64,000 nucleotides of DNA from Crossaster papposus. Taxonomy: Eukaryota > Echinodermata > Asteroidea > Velatida > Solasteridae. Position numbers and translations under genes: made by a program. Shown piece by piece: positions 23,031 to 33,425 of the stretch. The stretch lies in NCBI GenBank assembly GCA_037893245.1, contig JBAIAA010000078.1, positions 1,178,001-1,242,000 of the forward strand, written 5' to 3'. The notes under the pieces were generated by a model. It was not told the DNA's origin, searched no databases, and saw nothing but the letters and a program-made list of their open reading frames with translations. Within the stretch, counting starts at the first letter, position 1, and every line of letters begins with the position of its first letter.

Positions 23031-24272
23031 GCGCGAACAGCGACCTCATACGGCCACTATTTATGCAAATCTACTGAGGCTACTGTTTCGCCATGGATCA
23101 TTGGGTTTTTGAAATCTTATGTTTTTCCTATATTTTGCGTCACATTTGTGGTGCATGACCTCGTATGCGAATACAGATAAGTATAGGCGGGGCTAAGATG
23201 TGAAGTGTCCAATCGCAACGCGATTGAATCCCGACGTCATCAAATTTGATGCAGCATGACATTTAAGACAAAATGGCAGATATTCAGCGTCGTCTTTCGT
23301 CCGAAGATCTGTCGTGTTGTTTGAATTTTGCAGCGAAAATATTATCCCTCGAAGATTTTAGACCCCGAGCAGCGAAAGGCCATTAGAATCCTTTCTTCGT
23401 GGTCTTTGTGAATTTGCCGACAGGTTATGGGAAATCCGTCATTTTTCAGGCAGCCTGAGCCCCATTTTGCTCGGAGCTCGCGCACGTACGGCCAGTTTGC
23501 GTCAGTTTTCAGCGTGTTCGGTCAGTTTCTTATCGCCGCATAATCGGCATTAACCCAGGCATGATGGTCTGTGCAGTATCGCCACATTATGGTTCAAGCA
23601 TGGTCCAACGCTGTGTGGAGGGGGCATGTTTACGGCTGCAGAACCAACCTTCAAAGTGTTCGCAATATCGTAATTTAAACAGGGACAAGTGTCTTATATC
23701 CCCAATAACTCCTCAGATTATTTTCTTGGCAAAATTCAGCCGGCAAGGCATTTTACCGAGCCACGGTTTTCAGATCAGCTGGATTAGATGTGTGCGACAT
23801 AATGTAGGGCCGAGTTCGACACGTTTCAATAGAGTCGCGGCCTTCTCCAGTCACCGCGGTTGAAAACTCAAAACTAAGCAGCTAAACACAACTAGTTTTG
23901 ACCATAACATTGTCAACATTCAAGAAAATACCCAGCAAAACGAGCGAAAATAACTGCGACCCTCACCAATCAAGCAAGACAGTTCAAATCTTCATGTGTA
24001 ATTCCTACAAGCCTTCGTAAAAATCACTCAACTTTCTCCGATAAAATATGTCAACGATGGCGGTGTTCGTAAACACTTGCGAGCTAGCTATGACCTTTCA
24101 CCGCTAGCTCAAATTATGCAGTTTCTACGCAACGATCGACCAATAAGAAAACGACTTATAAAGGTCAGCTTAATCTATTAGCATAACGATCGAGCACCGC
24201 CCCCAAAACCTAATGATCCAAGGCGTTCGAGTATCCTCAGTTAGTTTGCATATAATAGTGGCCGCGTGAGGT
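23031..24272. mobile_element. TIR element containing helicase fragment
   Basis: About 80 bp at 23031-23110 (from GCGACCTCATACGGCCACTA) are matched in inverted orientation by 24193-24272. The interior holds a broken SF2/RecQ-like helicase start at 23273-23460. The helicase and terminal repeats together suggest a deletion derivative of a DNA transposon that encodes a helicase; the AcademH group is one such lineage known to me, but I cannot confirm membership. A related 135-bp unit occurs at 42769-42905. Confidence 0.5.
23273..23460 (+). pseudogene. Truncated SF2 (RecQ-like) helicase start
   Basis: An ATG at 23273 opens a 37-codon frame ending in FRP before a TAG at 23384. Shifting frame restores EQRKAI just after FRP, giving the upstream motif typical of RecQ-type helicases. 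A further shift gives NLPTGYGKS (23411-23437), a clear Walker A motif, followed by VIFQ and a stop at 23456. Two frame shifts and the absence of downstream motifs (DEAH box, motifs III-VI) show it is not functional. It lies inside the inverted-repeat element 23031-24272. Confidence 0.6.
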
Positions 24273-24364
24273 CGTTGCTTGAGCTCCGATTACCGCTGCA
24301 CTGTACGTACGGACGGGTAACGATGAACGCCTTGACCAAGGCTAACATGCATGCTGCGAAACTA

Positions 24365-24462
24365 GGGCCGTTTTCCAAATCACAGCGTAGGCTCCGTTGT
24401 GGCTCCATCACTATTGCCAAATGCATGACGACCATCCACGAAGCTGGGGTTTGGAAAACGGC
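24365..24462. mobile_element. Short MITE with GGGCCGTTTTCC ends
   Basis: About 98 bp ending in inverted GGGCCGTTTTCCAAA repeats. The ends match those of the 3.2 kb element at 11001-14163, so it is likely a small derivative of the same family. The second duplicated block has the same element at 58188-58280, so this insertion predates the duplication. Confidence 0.6.
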
Positions 24463-25535
24463 ATAGTCGAAACTTGATGATGACGTAGTTTTATCTATAC
24501 GGCCCGGCGAGCCGATTTAACATGTTTTTACTTTAATACTCGATATATTTATAGATTATCTCTAAATATGAATCAGGGATTCCTTTTATTATTTTTGAGA
24601 TAACTATAAAATATCGTTGCGTAAGTAATACATTTTAAATCGAATCGCCATAGACGAATGTTATGAGGTATGTCATCAAGTCAAGAATATCAGAGAAATT
24701 GGTAGATTTTTGCCGAAATTATTGATTGATTCTCGTATTGCATCCAGAGGAATTTCCGAGTTGCTTGAAGAAAATGTTGTTGTCAAATGTTATTAAAGAG
24801 TTAGTTAGGTTTGACCCCTTGGCATTTAATAACCAAATTTGGCTGAACATATTAAATTCTTAAAACTAAATATAAGGGCCCTAGAACACATTCCAACTCA
24901 ACTTTTGGACATACAGAATTGCTCTTCAAGTAAGAAATTGCGTCCAAAATCTAGGGTAAAATCAGTCAAAAATATTAACATTTTTAAAACAAATTGCATG
25001 ACTTTGGCCGAAACCTCTGGAAAAATGTGGGTATGTGACAGTTAAGTGTGATTATTGATTAATGCACCTTTTGCATCCAGAGGAATTTCCGAGTTGTATT
25101 TGAAAAAAAGTCAATTGAAGATAATGGACATCGGCAAAGTGTGAACATTATTTTGGTCGATTCAAGGAAAAAGAAATATCAGAAATAGTCAATATTTTTG
25201 CTCGGTATTAATTATACTGTTTTGAAGAAAAAAAATGAACAAAAATGCCCTTTCAAAAAATGTATACGTTTCAACTCTATCCCAAATGCCGACAACAAAT
25301 GCTCAAAACTCTTTGTATGGTTCAAACTTGGGGATATTATTAGAGGGTTGTGCATCGTAAAACGGCGAAATAAAAAATAAATAAAAACAAATTGAAAAAC
25401 GTATATTTGTCATTGGGATGGGGGACTAAGACAGTACAGCTTCGCTAAACATAATTAATACTACCTTTTTATTGCTTCAAATGGACGGTTTACAAATTAA
25501 TAATATAAAATAACCTCTCATACACGGCAAAACGA
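24463..25535. other. Intergenic, duplicated with second block
   Basis: No gene. A segment starting GCATCCAGAGGAATTTCC occurs at about 24740 and again at 25073. The part from about 25020 onward is collinear with 58290-58810. Confidence 0.55.
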
Positions 25536-26373
25536 GTGAGTGAGTGAGTGAGTTTTGGGTTTAACGCCGTACCGGCATCAGTGGCCATATTCACGGCGGG
25601 AATGTGTACAAATATAAGACAATAGTTAGTAATAAAAAATAAAAAAATCAAGTGAACTGTGGAGAATATAAGAACTTGGAGTCAGAAGGAACAATTATCA
25701 CACAGGAAAAGAATGAGAACGATTCAAAAGAATGAAAAACCATTGTATAGAAGTATAACGATAGACTGATTCTAGGCAGTTTTCCAGGAGAATCCCGTGG
25801 AAGGCGGGCCACGGAGGATTCCCCAGACACACGGCACCCTGTCTAAATTTGTCCCGCAAGGCCGGCCGTTTCCCTTGCAGTTTAAGGGTCCGGGCCCCGC
25901 CGGTATTTTCACAGGTCCACATACCTCCGGGTGATGAGGGGACAATGGCTCCGAGCGTCTGGTCAACCCCCCACGACCAGTCCCCCAGGACTAGTAGGGC
26001 CTCCTGTTTAACTGTCCAGTTAATTATAATATATTAATTGTGTCAATAAAATTTATAGGAAGTGTATGAATAAAGTCTGGATTTATTTTGTGAGACCCAC
26101 CTCAAGGGCAGAGCAAAATCTTGTCTCACCAGGGTGAGCAAACCCTGAGATGAGTCTCAGACCAAAGAAAGACAACTTTATACGGTAAAGAAAGTGTGGA
26201 AATTATATTTGTATATGATTTGGAAAACTCATCCCATGGGCAGAATAACATCTCGTCTCACCGGGGTGAGCAAACCCTGGGAGGAGCCCCAAACCAGAAA
26301 AAATATTTGTTACGGTATATGAAAAAAAAAAATATGCAAGTGGGCGATTTACAAAATGTGGTAAAGTTTTGAT
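25536..26373 (+). mobile_element. SINE-like insertion with 12-bp target duplication
   Basis: The insert begins with GTGAGTGAGTGAG and the adjacent GGTTTAACGCCGTACC. It is flanked by ACGGCAAAACGA at 25524-25535 and 26374-26385. The second duplicated block has the uninterrupted site (ACAGCAAAACGAAACCG at 58811-58827), so this is a genuine insertion after duplication. The 3' half contains two diverged ~110-bp units with CTCACCAGGGTGAGCAAACC and CTCACCGGGGTGAGCAAACC. GAGT-repeat heads followed by a CGCCG-containing body are known from invertebrate SINE-type repeats. No protein is encoded. Confidence 0.7.
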
Positions 26374-26385
26374 ACGGCAAAACGA

Positions 26386-28087
26386 AACCGTTAGACTATA
26401 GACCAACAGTCATCAGGTTCCAATATGTACAACCTTAATTTGAATGTGTGTACTCGACATAGAACGGTTGGAAGTCGGCTCTTCAGTATTGAATTTGTCA
26501 GAAAATGTATCAAAAGGTTGATCATTCCATTTAAACAAAATAAAGAAACAGTCCTCAACATTCTCGTATTAAAAAAAACCTTTTCATTCGCAATATAAAA
26601 TTAGCAGTAAATGTTCAATAAAATTACTAAGTTCGGAGTTCAAAAATCACATCGCTTGCTAAACTTACTGAAATATAAGTGCAAAAAGCACAAAAACACA
26701 GAAAAGTAAAGGTAGCACTTAAATGACTGAGAAGAATAGAATACAAATAGTTTACGTTTTTACATGTAGCTTAAAACTTGAGTCATTTAAGTGCTACTTT
26801 ACTTTTCCATGTATCGTAGGTCTATGTTAACTTCGAAAACATTGAGCTTGATGGCATTTTCCTAATGATTTCAGCAAGCGTGCATGTTTTATCTTTCATT
26901 ACAACGAAATGTAAGCTTAAAGGGAAAGTATACCATTTGTCATTATCCAAAAAGTAACTAACCAAATTATTGTTCAAAACTTACTTGATGTTAAGATATG
27001 CATGACTCTAAACTCCTTGTGAAATTATTCCTTCTGGCATGCAAGTCCAAAAAAGCAACTACTAAATGTACATTTAGTTCAAAATCGAAATCCTGGAAAT
27101 GTATTTTTTTTCCAGAATAAAAGGATTCACAAAGCTAAAACAAGCACCGAGATTTAAACTATAAAAACTTTTGCGGCTCCAAACAATACAAAAATGCACA
27201 ACTGACAACAGATATACAATAACTTTAAAAAAAGGGACGGATTTTATGAGGCACTTCCATTTGTACAGTTTCATGTTATCCACATGACAGAAATTGTGAG
27301 ATATATATACATCTCTGAAAGACAGTGACAATTTCGAAGATTGAATCCCAAAGATTCACCTTTCAAAAATAAAATAAAATGGACGGAAATAAATTAAGAA
27401 ATTATATACTTATCACAAGTACAAATTACATTTAAATGGAAAGAATCCCCAAACCCTCCTGCCAAAATAAAGACAAATTATAATATGTTACACAGATTTC
27501 CCCACTACAACTCCTATGGACTAAAAATGACACAATTATACACTAAAAAATCAGCATATGTGTTATACATTTATACTAAATTATATTAATTAACTCAAAC
27601 GCAATTACAATAGATAAATATTACACAGGTGTGCAATGTACATTCGAACCAAAATATCATTTTAATAGTCATACAGCCTTGAGTACTAATGAGGCCAAGA
27701 ATAAAACTTGGACTTTGGATTTATAACTTTGGATTTTTATATCTTTTTCAAGTTTTCGTAACTCAAAACAAAACGTTTTAACTCAACAAAAATAGTGTTG
27801 ATCAAGAGATTAAAGTTGGGATTACAATTGTAATTTCGTTATCACGACTTTAATCTCGTTACCACGACTTTAATCTCGTGATCACGACTTCAATCAAGAT
27901 TTATTTTACAGAAATACAGAAATACAGAAAAACATAAATACTTTTCTAAGTACATGTTTATTACGTTTATCTCATAATCATATCATATCAAATCATATAC
28001 AAAAACGTACATAAGCACAAAAAACATATCACTAAAATCACACAGCTAAAAGCAAACATTCTAAGTAGCACATAAGCACACAGTCTA
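26386..28087. other. Intergenic, no gene seen
   Basis: The duplication with 58.8-58.9 kb ends near 26450. A short tandem run of CACGACTTTAATCTCGT units lies at 27838-27895. Otherwise AT-rich and featureless apart from the hairpin at 26699. Confidence 0.5.
26699..26808. repeat. 110-bp hairpin
   Basis: AGAAAAGTAAAGGTAGCACT and following bases at 26699-26727 are complementary to 26781-26808. Possibly a small foldback element; no target duplication found. Confidence 0.6.
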
Positions 28088-28360
28088 CACTGTAAAAAAT
28101 ATATGTAATTTAACAAAGAATTGTTAACAGATCTTCATTGTAATTTACTTTTACAGCCCTTTTGATGTAGAAATTACTATTTTCCACACATTAAATGTAT
28201 TTTAACGGAATTTTGTATTTTTACAGCGTAATTTGTATAAATAGTAATACATAGTAATTTGTTTGGTTAAAATACGTGTGTTGATGTTAAATTTACAGGA
28301 AATGTGATGTTTTATCAATATATGTAATTTCACTGAAAAAAAAGACAATTTAACAGATCA

Positions 28361-29007
28361 TTATACTTGGAAGCAATTAAAATGTAGAACAAACATATCT
28401 TAGTTCTTTGCTGCAGCCAAAAGCAGCCCTTTATTTGACCAAAAACTTCTTCAAACAAATTCAAACATATATATATGATGAAGGTTCATCTCAGTGACCC
28501 CACCATGGTATAGCTGCGGGCGGCTCACCAGCGTGATGCCCGACTTTTACTTGGACCGACAGGGTCTCTTTTTTTGGTTCATCTCAGTGACCCCACTATG
28601 GTATACATGCGGGCTACTCACCAGCGTGATGCCCGACTTTTAAATGGACCGACAGGGTCTCTTTTTTGGGTTCATCTCAGTGACCCCACTTGGACCGACA
28701 AGGTCTCTTTTTTGGGTTCATCTCAGTGACCCCACTTGGACCGACAGGGTTTTTTTTTTTTGGGTTCATCTCAGTGACCCCACTTGGACCGACAGGGTCT
28801 CTTTTTAAATTAAACTGTTATGATTTAACTTCAATGTGATCTTAACACAGATGTGCTGTTCAATCGTGGTATGGCTGGATCGAACAATATAATCTCTCGG
28901 GGAACAGCAAGAGAGATTGCAAGTCTGTGTAATAATATACATACTACCTTTGACTACAAAAGTTTTACAAAAAACAAACTACTGGCTGTCTGAATCCCGC
29001 AATTTAG
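28361..29007 (-). repeat. Ngaro split direct repeat B2
   Basis: A 647-bp copy of 29510-30156, same orientation, with only scattered substitutions. Contains a minisatellite of roughly 45-50-bp units with TTCATCTCAGTGACCCCAC and GGACCGACAGGGTCTC (28484-28805). Confidence 0.9.
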
Positions 29008-29063
29008 TTAAGGCAGACAGCCACTCAGGCCATTTAAGGCGGAATGAACGGGGAGGAGGTGGG

Positions 29064-29511
29064 ATAACAAAAAGTTTAAGAAGTTTTGGTCAACAATTTT
29101 TTCTGAGTTGCTGATAGCTGCAACCAAATTGGCGGCCCGAATGCCTCGTGTTCTGGGTTAAATACCCAAACTCTTCGGACTGTCTTTTCTTCTCATTGGT
29201 CAAGTCAGGATATCTTAAGTTCCCCATTGGTCAATCTTACCTATTAATTTGCATATCTACCAGATATATCCTTATATGGTAAGGAATTTATTTTCCCCCT
29301 TCTTCTTGCGCAACTTTCTAAACGACCAAGCCACGTTTCTTAAAAGATAAAATATACCCGTCCGAAGGGGGGGGGGGGGGGGGTATTATTGCTGGTTGTG
29401 CAATTTTTCAGAACGACCTTAGAAACGTTTTTTGCCTACGACGCCAAAAAGAGTTTAGGCTTTGTGTGCCCCAAGTATAACGTATTTTATCTTTTATGGA
29501 TAAAATTAATT
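29064..29511 (-). repeat. Ngaro split direct repeat A2
   Basis: Copy of 36724-37167, starting ATAACAAAAAGTTTAAG and ending GGATAAAATTAATT. The G run near 29367 is slightly longer than in A1. The end merges directly into B1. Confidence 0.9.
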
Positions 29512-30156
29512 ATACTTGGAAGCAATTAAAATGTAGAACAAACATATCTTGGTTCTTTGCTGCAGCCAAAAGCAGCCCTTTATTTGACCAAAAACTTCTT
29601 CAAACAAATTCAAACATATATATATGATGAAGGTTCATCTCAGTGACCCCACCATGGTATAGCTGCGGGCGGCTCACCAGCGTGATGCCCGACTTTTACT
29701 TGGACCGACAGGGTCTCTTTTTTTTGGGTTCATCTCAGTGACCCCACTATGGTATACATGCGGGCTACTCACCAGCGTGATGCCCGACTTTTAAATGGAC
29801 CGACAGGGTCTCTTTTTTGGGTTCATCTCAGTGACCCCACTTGGACCGACAAGGTCTGTTTTTTGGGTTCATCTCAGTGACCCCACTTGGACCGACAGGG
29901 TCTCTTTTTTGGGTTCATCTCAGTGACCCCACTTGGACCGACAGGGTCTCTTTTTAAATTAAACTGTTATGATTTAACTTCAATGTGATCTTAACACAGA
30001 TGTGCTGTTCAATCGTGGTACGGCTGGATCGAACAATATAATCTCTCGGGGAACAGCAAGAGAGATTGCAAGTCTGTGTAATAATATACATACTACCTTT
30101 GACTACAACAGTTTTACAAAAAACAAACTACTGGCTGTCTGAATCCCGCAATTTAG
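29510..30156 (-). repeat. Ngaro split direct repeat B1
   Basis: Matches B2 (28361-29007) over 647 bp, ending at CCCGCAATTTAG in both. Same internal minisatellite. Confidence 0.9.
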
Positions 30157-30284
30157 GCCAAACGCATAGCGTCCCAAGGGAAAGACAGCCCCCAAAACAT
30201 CACACAACACTATCTATTTATATTAGTAGTTGTGTGATTACGCTAGGCGCTATTGTAACTAATTAAGTCCGAAACATATGTACA

Positions 30285-30788
30285 TTATACAAAGGCCGAA
30301 ATGGCTTGGCACAGGTTATCACGGAATATGCGATTGCCCACCGGTGACAAATGTATAGCATCAAACCTATACAACGCGGCCTCAGTCCACTTAAACTGTG
30401 GATGGTGTAAATTACTAACCCCCAGCCAACTCCCTTGCGACCGCGCCCATCGATTGAGCGTGCGCCGCTTCTTTTCCATCCCGCTTTGCGACCGAGCCCC
30501 AAAATAGTACAGACGTGGTAATAAATCTGACCATATCAATGTGGTATGCGGGAATTGCTCGGCACATGTGCGCATGGATAGGACTAGGCGTTGTCTGAAA
30601 GAAAATTCGTCGACCTCCACCAGGTCATTCGTTCCCAGATGAATAATCAGGATTGACAGGGGAGAATCAGGTATACTTGTCAACAGCTGTGGTAAATCAC
30701 CTAGGTGGGCACCGCTTAGACCACGCCACATCACTTTCATTGGAAGATTTAAAGAACCTTCGGCCCCATGCACAATGGAATCTCCCAC
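30285..30788 (-). CDS. Ngaro SGNH/GDSL hydrolase-like protein
   Basis: Last gene of the Ngaro element. SGNH blocks are clear: GDS near residue 2-4 (serine nucleophile), GTND at 52-55 (block III) and DAIHLSPVGN at 143-152 (block V, Asp and His of the catalytic triad). Known Ngaro elements often carry such a hydrolase; its substrate is unknown. There is no ATG: the codon at 30788 is GTG and the frame stays open upstream to 30857 without one. It may be expressed by splicing (a pyrimidine-rich stretch ending in TAG lies just before the GTCCAG at 30804-30799) or as a fusion with the recombinase. It is in a different frame from the recombinase, whose stop is at 30871. The catalytic residues are intact. 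Confidence 0.8.
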   Translation of the reverse strand: MGDSIVHGAEGSLNLPMKVMWRGLSGAHLGDLPQLLTSIPDSPLSILIIHLGTNDLVEVDEFSFRQRLVLSMRTCAEQFPHTTLIWSDLLPRLYYFGARSQSGMEKKRRTLNRWARSQGSWLGVSNLHHPQFKWTEAALYRFDAIHLSPVGNRIFRDNLCQAISAFV

Positions 30789-30870
30789 TATCCATACTGG
30801 ACCTATTAGGTAAATGACAGCAAATAACTGGGACTTAAGATAAACGTTTAACTGTGATTAATCAAGTGTT

Positions 30871-31092
30871 CTAGACGCCTGGCCAGGGAGAAATGGGCAG
30901 AGGACGGATATATGTATTGACCGCGTCCGAGCGCCAGCGACCCATAGCACGAATGTTTGTTTGAGGGACCCCCATTTGATATGCCGCCGAGGCCGCCCCT
31001 ATGCGCAAAGAATGACCTTTAATGTGGTCAGCCGGTATGTTATTAAATGCCAGTGCTTTCTTCAATACCCCGTTAAACTGATAGCGAGTGAT
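30871..31092 (-). pseudogene. Ngaro tyrosine recombinase, C-terminal piece
   Basis: About 73 codons that complete the recombinase interrupted at 31093. HSLR supplies the HxxR pair and GRWRSDAVNTYIR holds the conserved W/H position and the tyrosine nucleophile. The reading frame matches the N-terminal piece exactly if the inserted element and one copy of the AT duplication are discounted, so the gene was intact before that insertion. It ends in TAG at 30873-30871. Confidence 0.85.
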
Positions 31093-32716
31093 GCTAGGAG
31101 TCCACTGGGCCTCGCCAGTTCGCGCCAGTTTGCGCCAATGCAATTTGCCGTGGCGCCTAGCGTCGCCAATAAGGTGCCTAGTGGCGTGTAGTGGCTCAAA
31201 CTGCCTCCCAACTGGCTCGTGGTGGCCCGTAACGGCACAAAATTTGAATGTGGCGGCAAGAAAATTTCAAAATGTTTGAAATTTTCGTCGCGCCACTTGC
31301 ATCGAGCAATCAGCGCCAAGTGTCCGCCAAGTGGCACCAAATGGCGCGAACATATCGCCCTTTGGCGCAAACAATCCGCCTATTGGAATCCACTGGAATG
31401 TAATGGCGCGCGCCAAGTTGCGCCATATTTAGTAGAGATGTTGTTCATACATGCTAGGAGTCCACTGGGCCAGCGCCAGTTGGTGCCAGTTCGCGCCAAA
31501 GATTATGTGATTGGCGCGTAGTGGCTCGCTGTGGCGCCGAATTAATGTCCGCTCGGCATGTGTCGCCAAGTGGAATAAACTGGGTGCCATATGGCGTGCG
31601 CCAAATGCCACCCGGCTTACTCCAAAATGTTGCGCCAGTTTGCGCCAGTTCGCGCCATTACACGGCCATTTGATTCCAAAATTCACCATGTTGGCGCCAT
31701 TCGCGCCAATAGACGGCTACTTTGCGCCACTTGGTGATTAGTTTGTGCCAAAGGTCGCCAAATTGGTTTGAACTTGCCGCCGCTTGGCGCTACTTGCCGA
31801 CTATATAAATACCGGCCATCGGCTACCTGGTTCAGACCCTCCTCAGCTGCTTTTATAGGCGGCAAGTAGCGCCGACTGGCGGGCAACCAGATGGCATTTG
31901 CGCGAAGTAGTCACCAATCGGGTGCCGTTTGGCTCGCGCCACTGCACATTTGGCGCGCTTTGGCGGGCTATCCGCCTCTGTTGGAATTATTTGGCGCGCG
32001 CCATTACATTCCAGTGGATTCCAATAGGCGGATTGTTTGCGCCAAAGGGCGATATGTTCGCGCCATTTGGTGCCACTTGGCGGACACTTGGCGCTGATTG
32101 CTCGATGCAAGTGGCGCGACGAAAATTTCAAACATTTTGAAATTTTCTTGCCGCCACATTCAAATTTGGTGCCGTTACGGGCCACCACGAGCCAGTTGGG
32201 AGGCAGTTTGAGCCACTACACGCCACTAGGCACCTTATTGGCGACACTAGGCGCCACAGCAAATTGCATTGGCGCAAACTGGCACCAACTGGCGCTGGCC
32301 CAGTGGACTCCTAGCAACAGCAGCTGAGGAGGGTCTGAACCAGGTAGCCGATGGCCGGTATTTATATAGTCGGCAAGTAGCGCCAAGCGGCGGCAAGTTC
32401 AAACCAATTTGGCGACCTTTGGCACAAACTAATCACCAAGTGGCGCAAAGTAGCCGTCTATTGGCGCGAATGGCGCCAACAGGGTGAATTTTGGAATCAA
32501 ATGGCCATGTAATGGCGCGAACTGGCGCAAACTGGCGCAACATTTTGGAGCAAGCCGGGTGGCATTTGGCGCACGCCATATGGCACCCAGTTTATTCCAC
32601 TTGGCGACACATGCCGAGCGGACATTAATTCGGCGCCACAGCGAGCCACTACGCGCCAATCACATAATCTTTGGCGCGAACTGGCACCAACTGGCGCGGC
32701 CCAGTGGACTCCTAGC
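31093..32716. mobile_element. Composite motif-array element inserted in Ngaro recombinase
   Basis: The 19-bp end GCTAGGAGTCCACTGGGCC occurs four times: forward at 31093 and 31453, inverted ending at 32315 and 32716. This gives an A-B-A'-B' structure in which A' (about 31852-32315) is the inverted, longer version of A (31093-31425) and B' (32318-32716) the inverted version of B (31453-31851). All parts are made of TTGGCGCCAA and TGGCGCGAAC-type units. AT on both sides (31091-31092 and 32717-32718) fits a 2-bp target duplication. Long frames inside (up to 111 codons) exist on both strands because of the inverted repeat and are not genes. Confidence 0.8.
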
Positions 32717-32718
32717 AT

Positions 32719-33417
32719 AAGGGGGGTACAGTTAAAATGACAAAAATATGAACCTGCATGATTGGGGCGTACCCGAGCATATGTGAGCAGTGCTGACACG
32801 GGACAGAGGAAAACATTATCGGACGGCTTTAGACATACGATTTGCGGATCACCATGTTGATTATTTTTACTCTGCTTGAATGAAATGGTAACATGACATT
32901 GGGTATCGCGGTAAGAAAATTCTACATCCGAATCAGTAATCACTGAAGGTTGAGTGTGAAACCGAGAATTTGCCGTGAACTCCCCGATACGCATAAAACC
33001 AAAAAATGCACTTAGAAACGCGGCGGAAAACATCTTTGCCTCGTAGAGAGATGAACACACATGGGGAAGCGACTGCACGATTTGATTTAGCATAGGCAAA
33101 GAAACGGGTTGGCGAGAATCGCGCGAGGGGCGTGTGCGACGGCACCCCTCGAGTAATTTGGAAACTAGAAAATCCTTAGTTGGGTCAGGCCAGCCTTGTA
33201 ACCTGTGTTTATATTCAACTGCTGACACGTAAGTCGCAATTGTAGATGGGGAAATTGATTGTAATGACAGCCAAGCTATAAACTGTCGGATCTCATATGT
33301 CTTCGCGGCGCGCCCCTCTGATATGCGTTGTTGGCGAAACCGACAAAATGATGCCCAACCTGTTGCGTATGTTTTATGAGTACCTGGTGCTATTGAAGCG
33401 TCTAACAGCCGGCGCAT
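32719..33417 (-). pseudogene. Ngaro tyrosine recombinase, N-terminal piece
   Basis: Starts at ATG 33417, eight bases after the RT stop and in another frame. The first 233 codons include the SAM-like DNA-binding part and the box I arginine in FMRIGEF (R143). The frame then runs into the inserted element at 32716, whose translation adds unrelated residues. The remaining catalytic residues are on 30871-31092. In Ngaro elements this enzyme recombines circular DNA copies into the genome. As it stands this copy cannot make an active enzyme. Confidence 0.88.
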
Positions 33418-33425
33418 TTCATTCT

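Noticed and set aside
22917-23180. 87-codon Cys-rich frame
   Set aside because: It spans the junction of two inverted-repeat elements and has no family pattern.
31062-32720. Several frames of 60-111 codons on both strands
   Set aside because: They are translations of the composite motif-array element, duplicated because it is an inverted repeat, and match no protein family I know.
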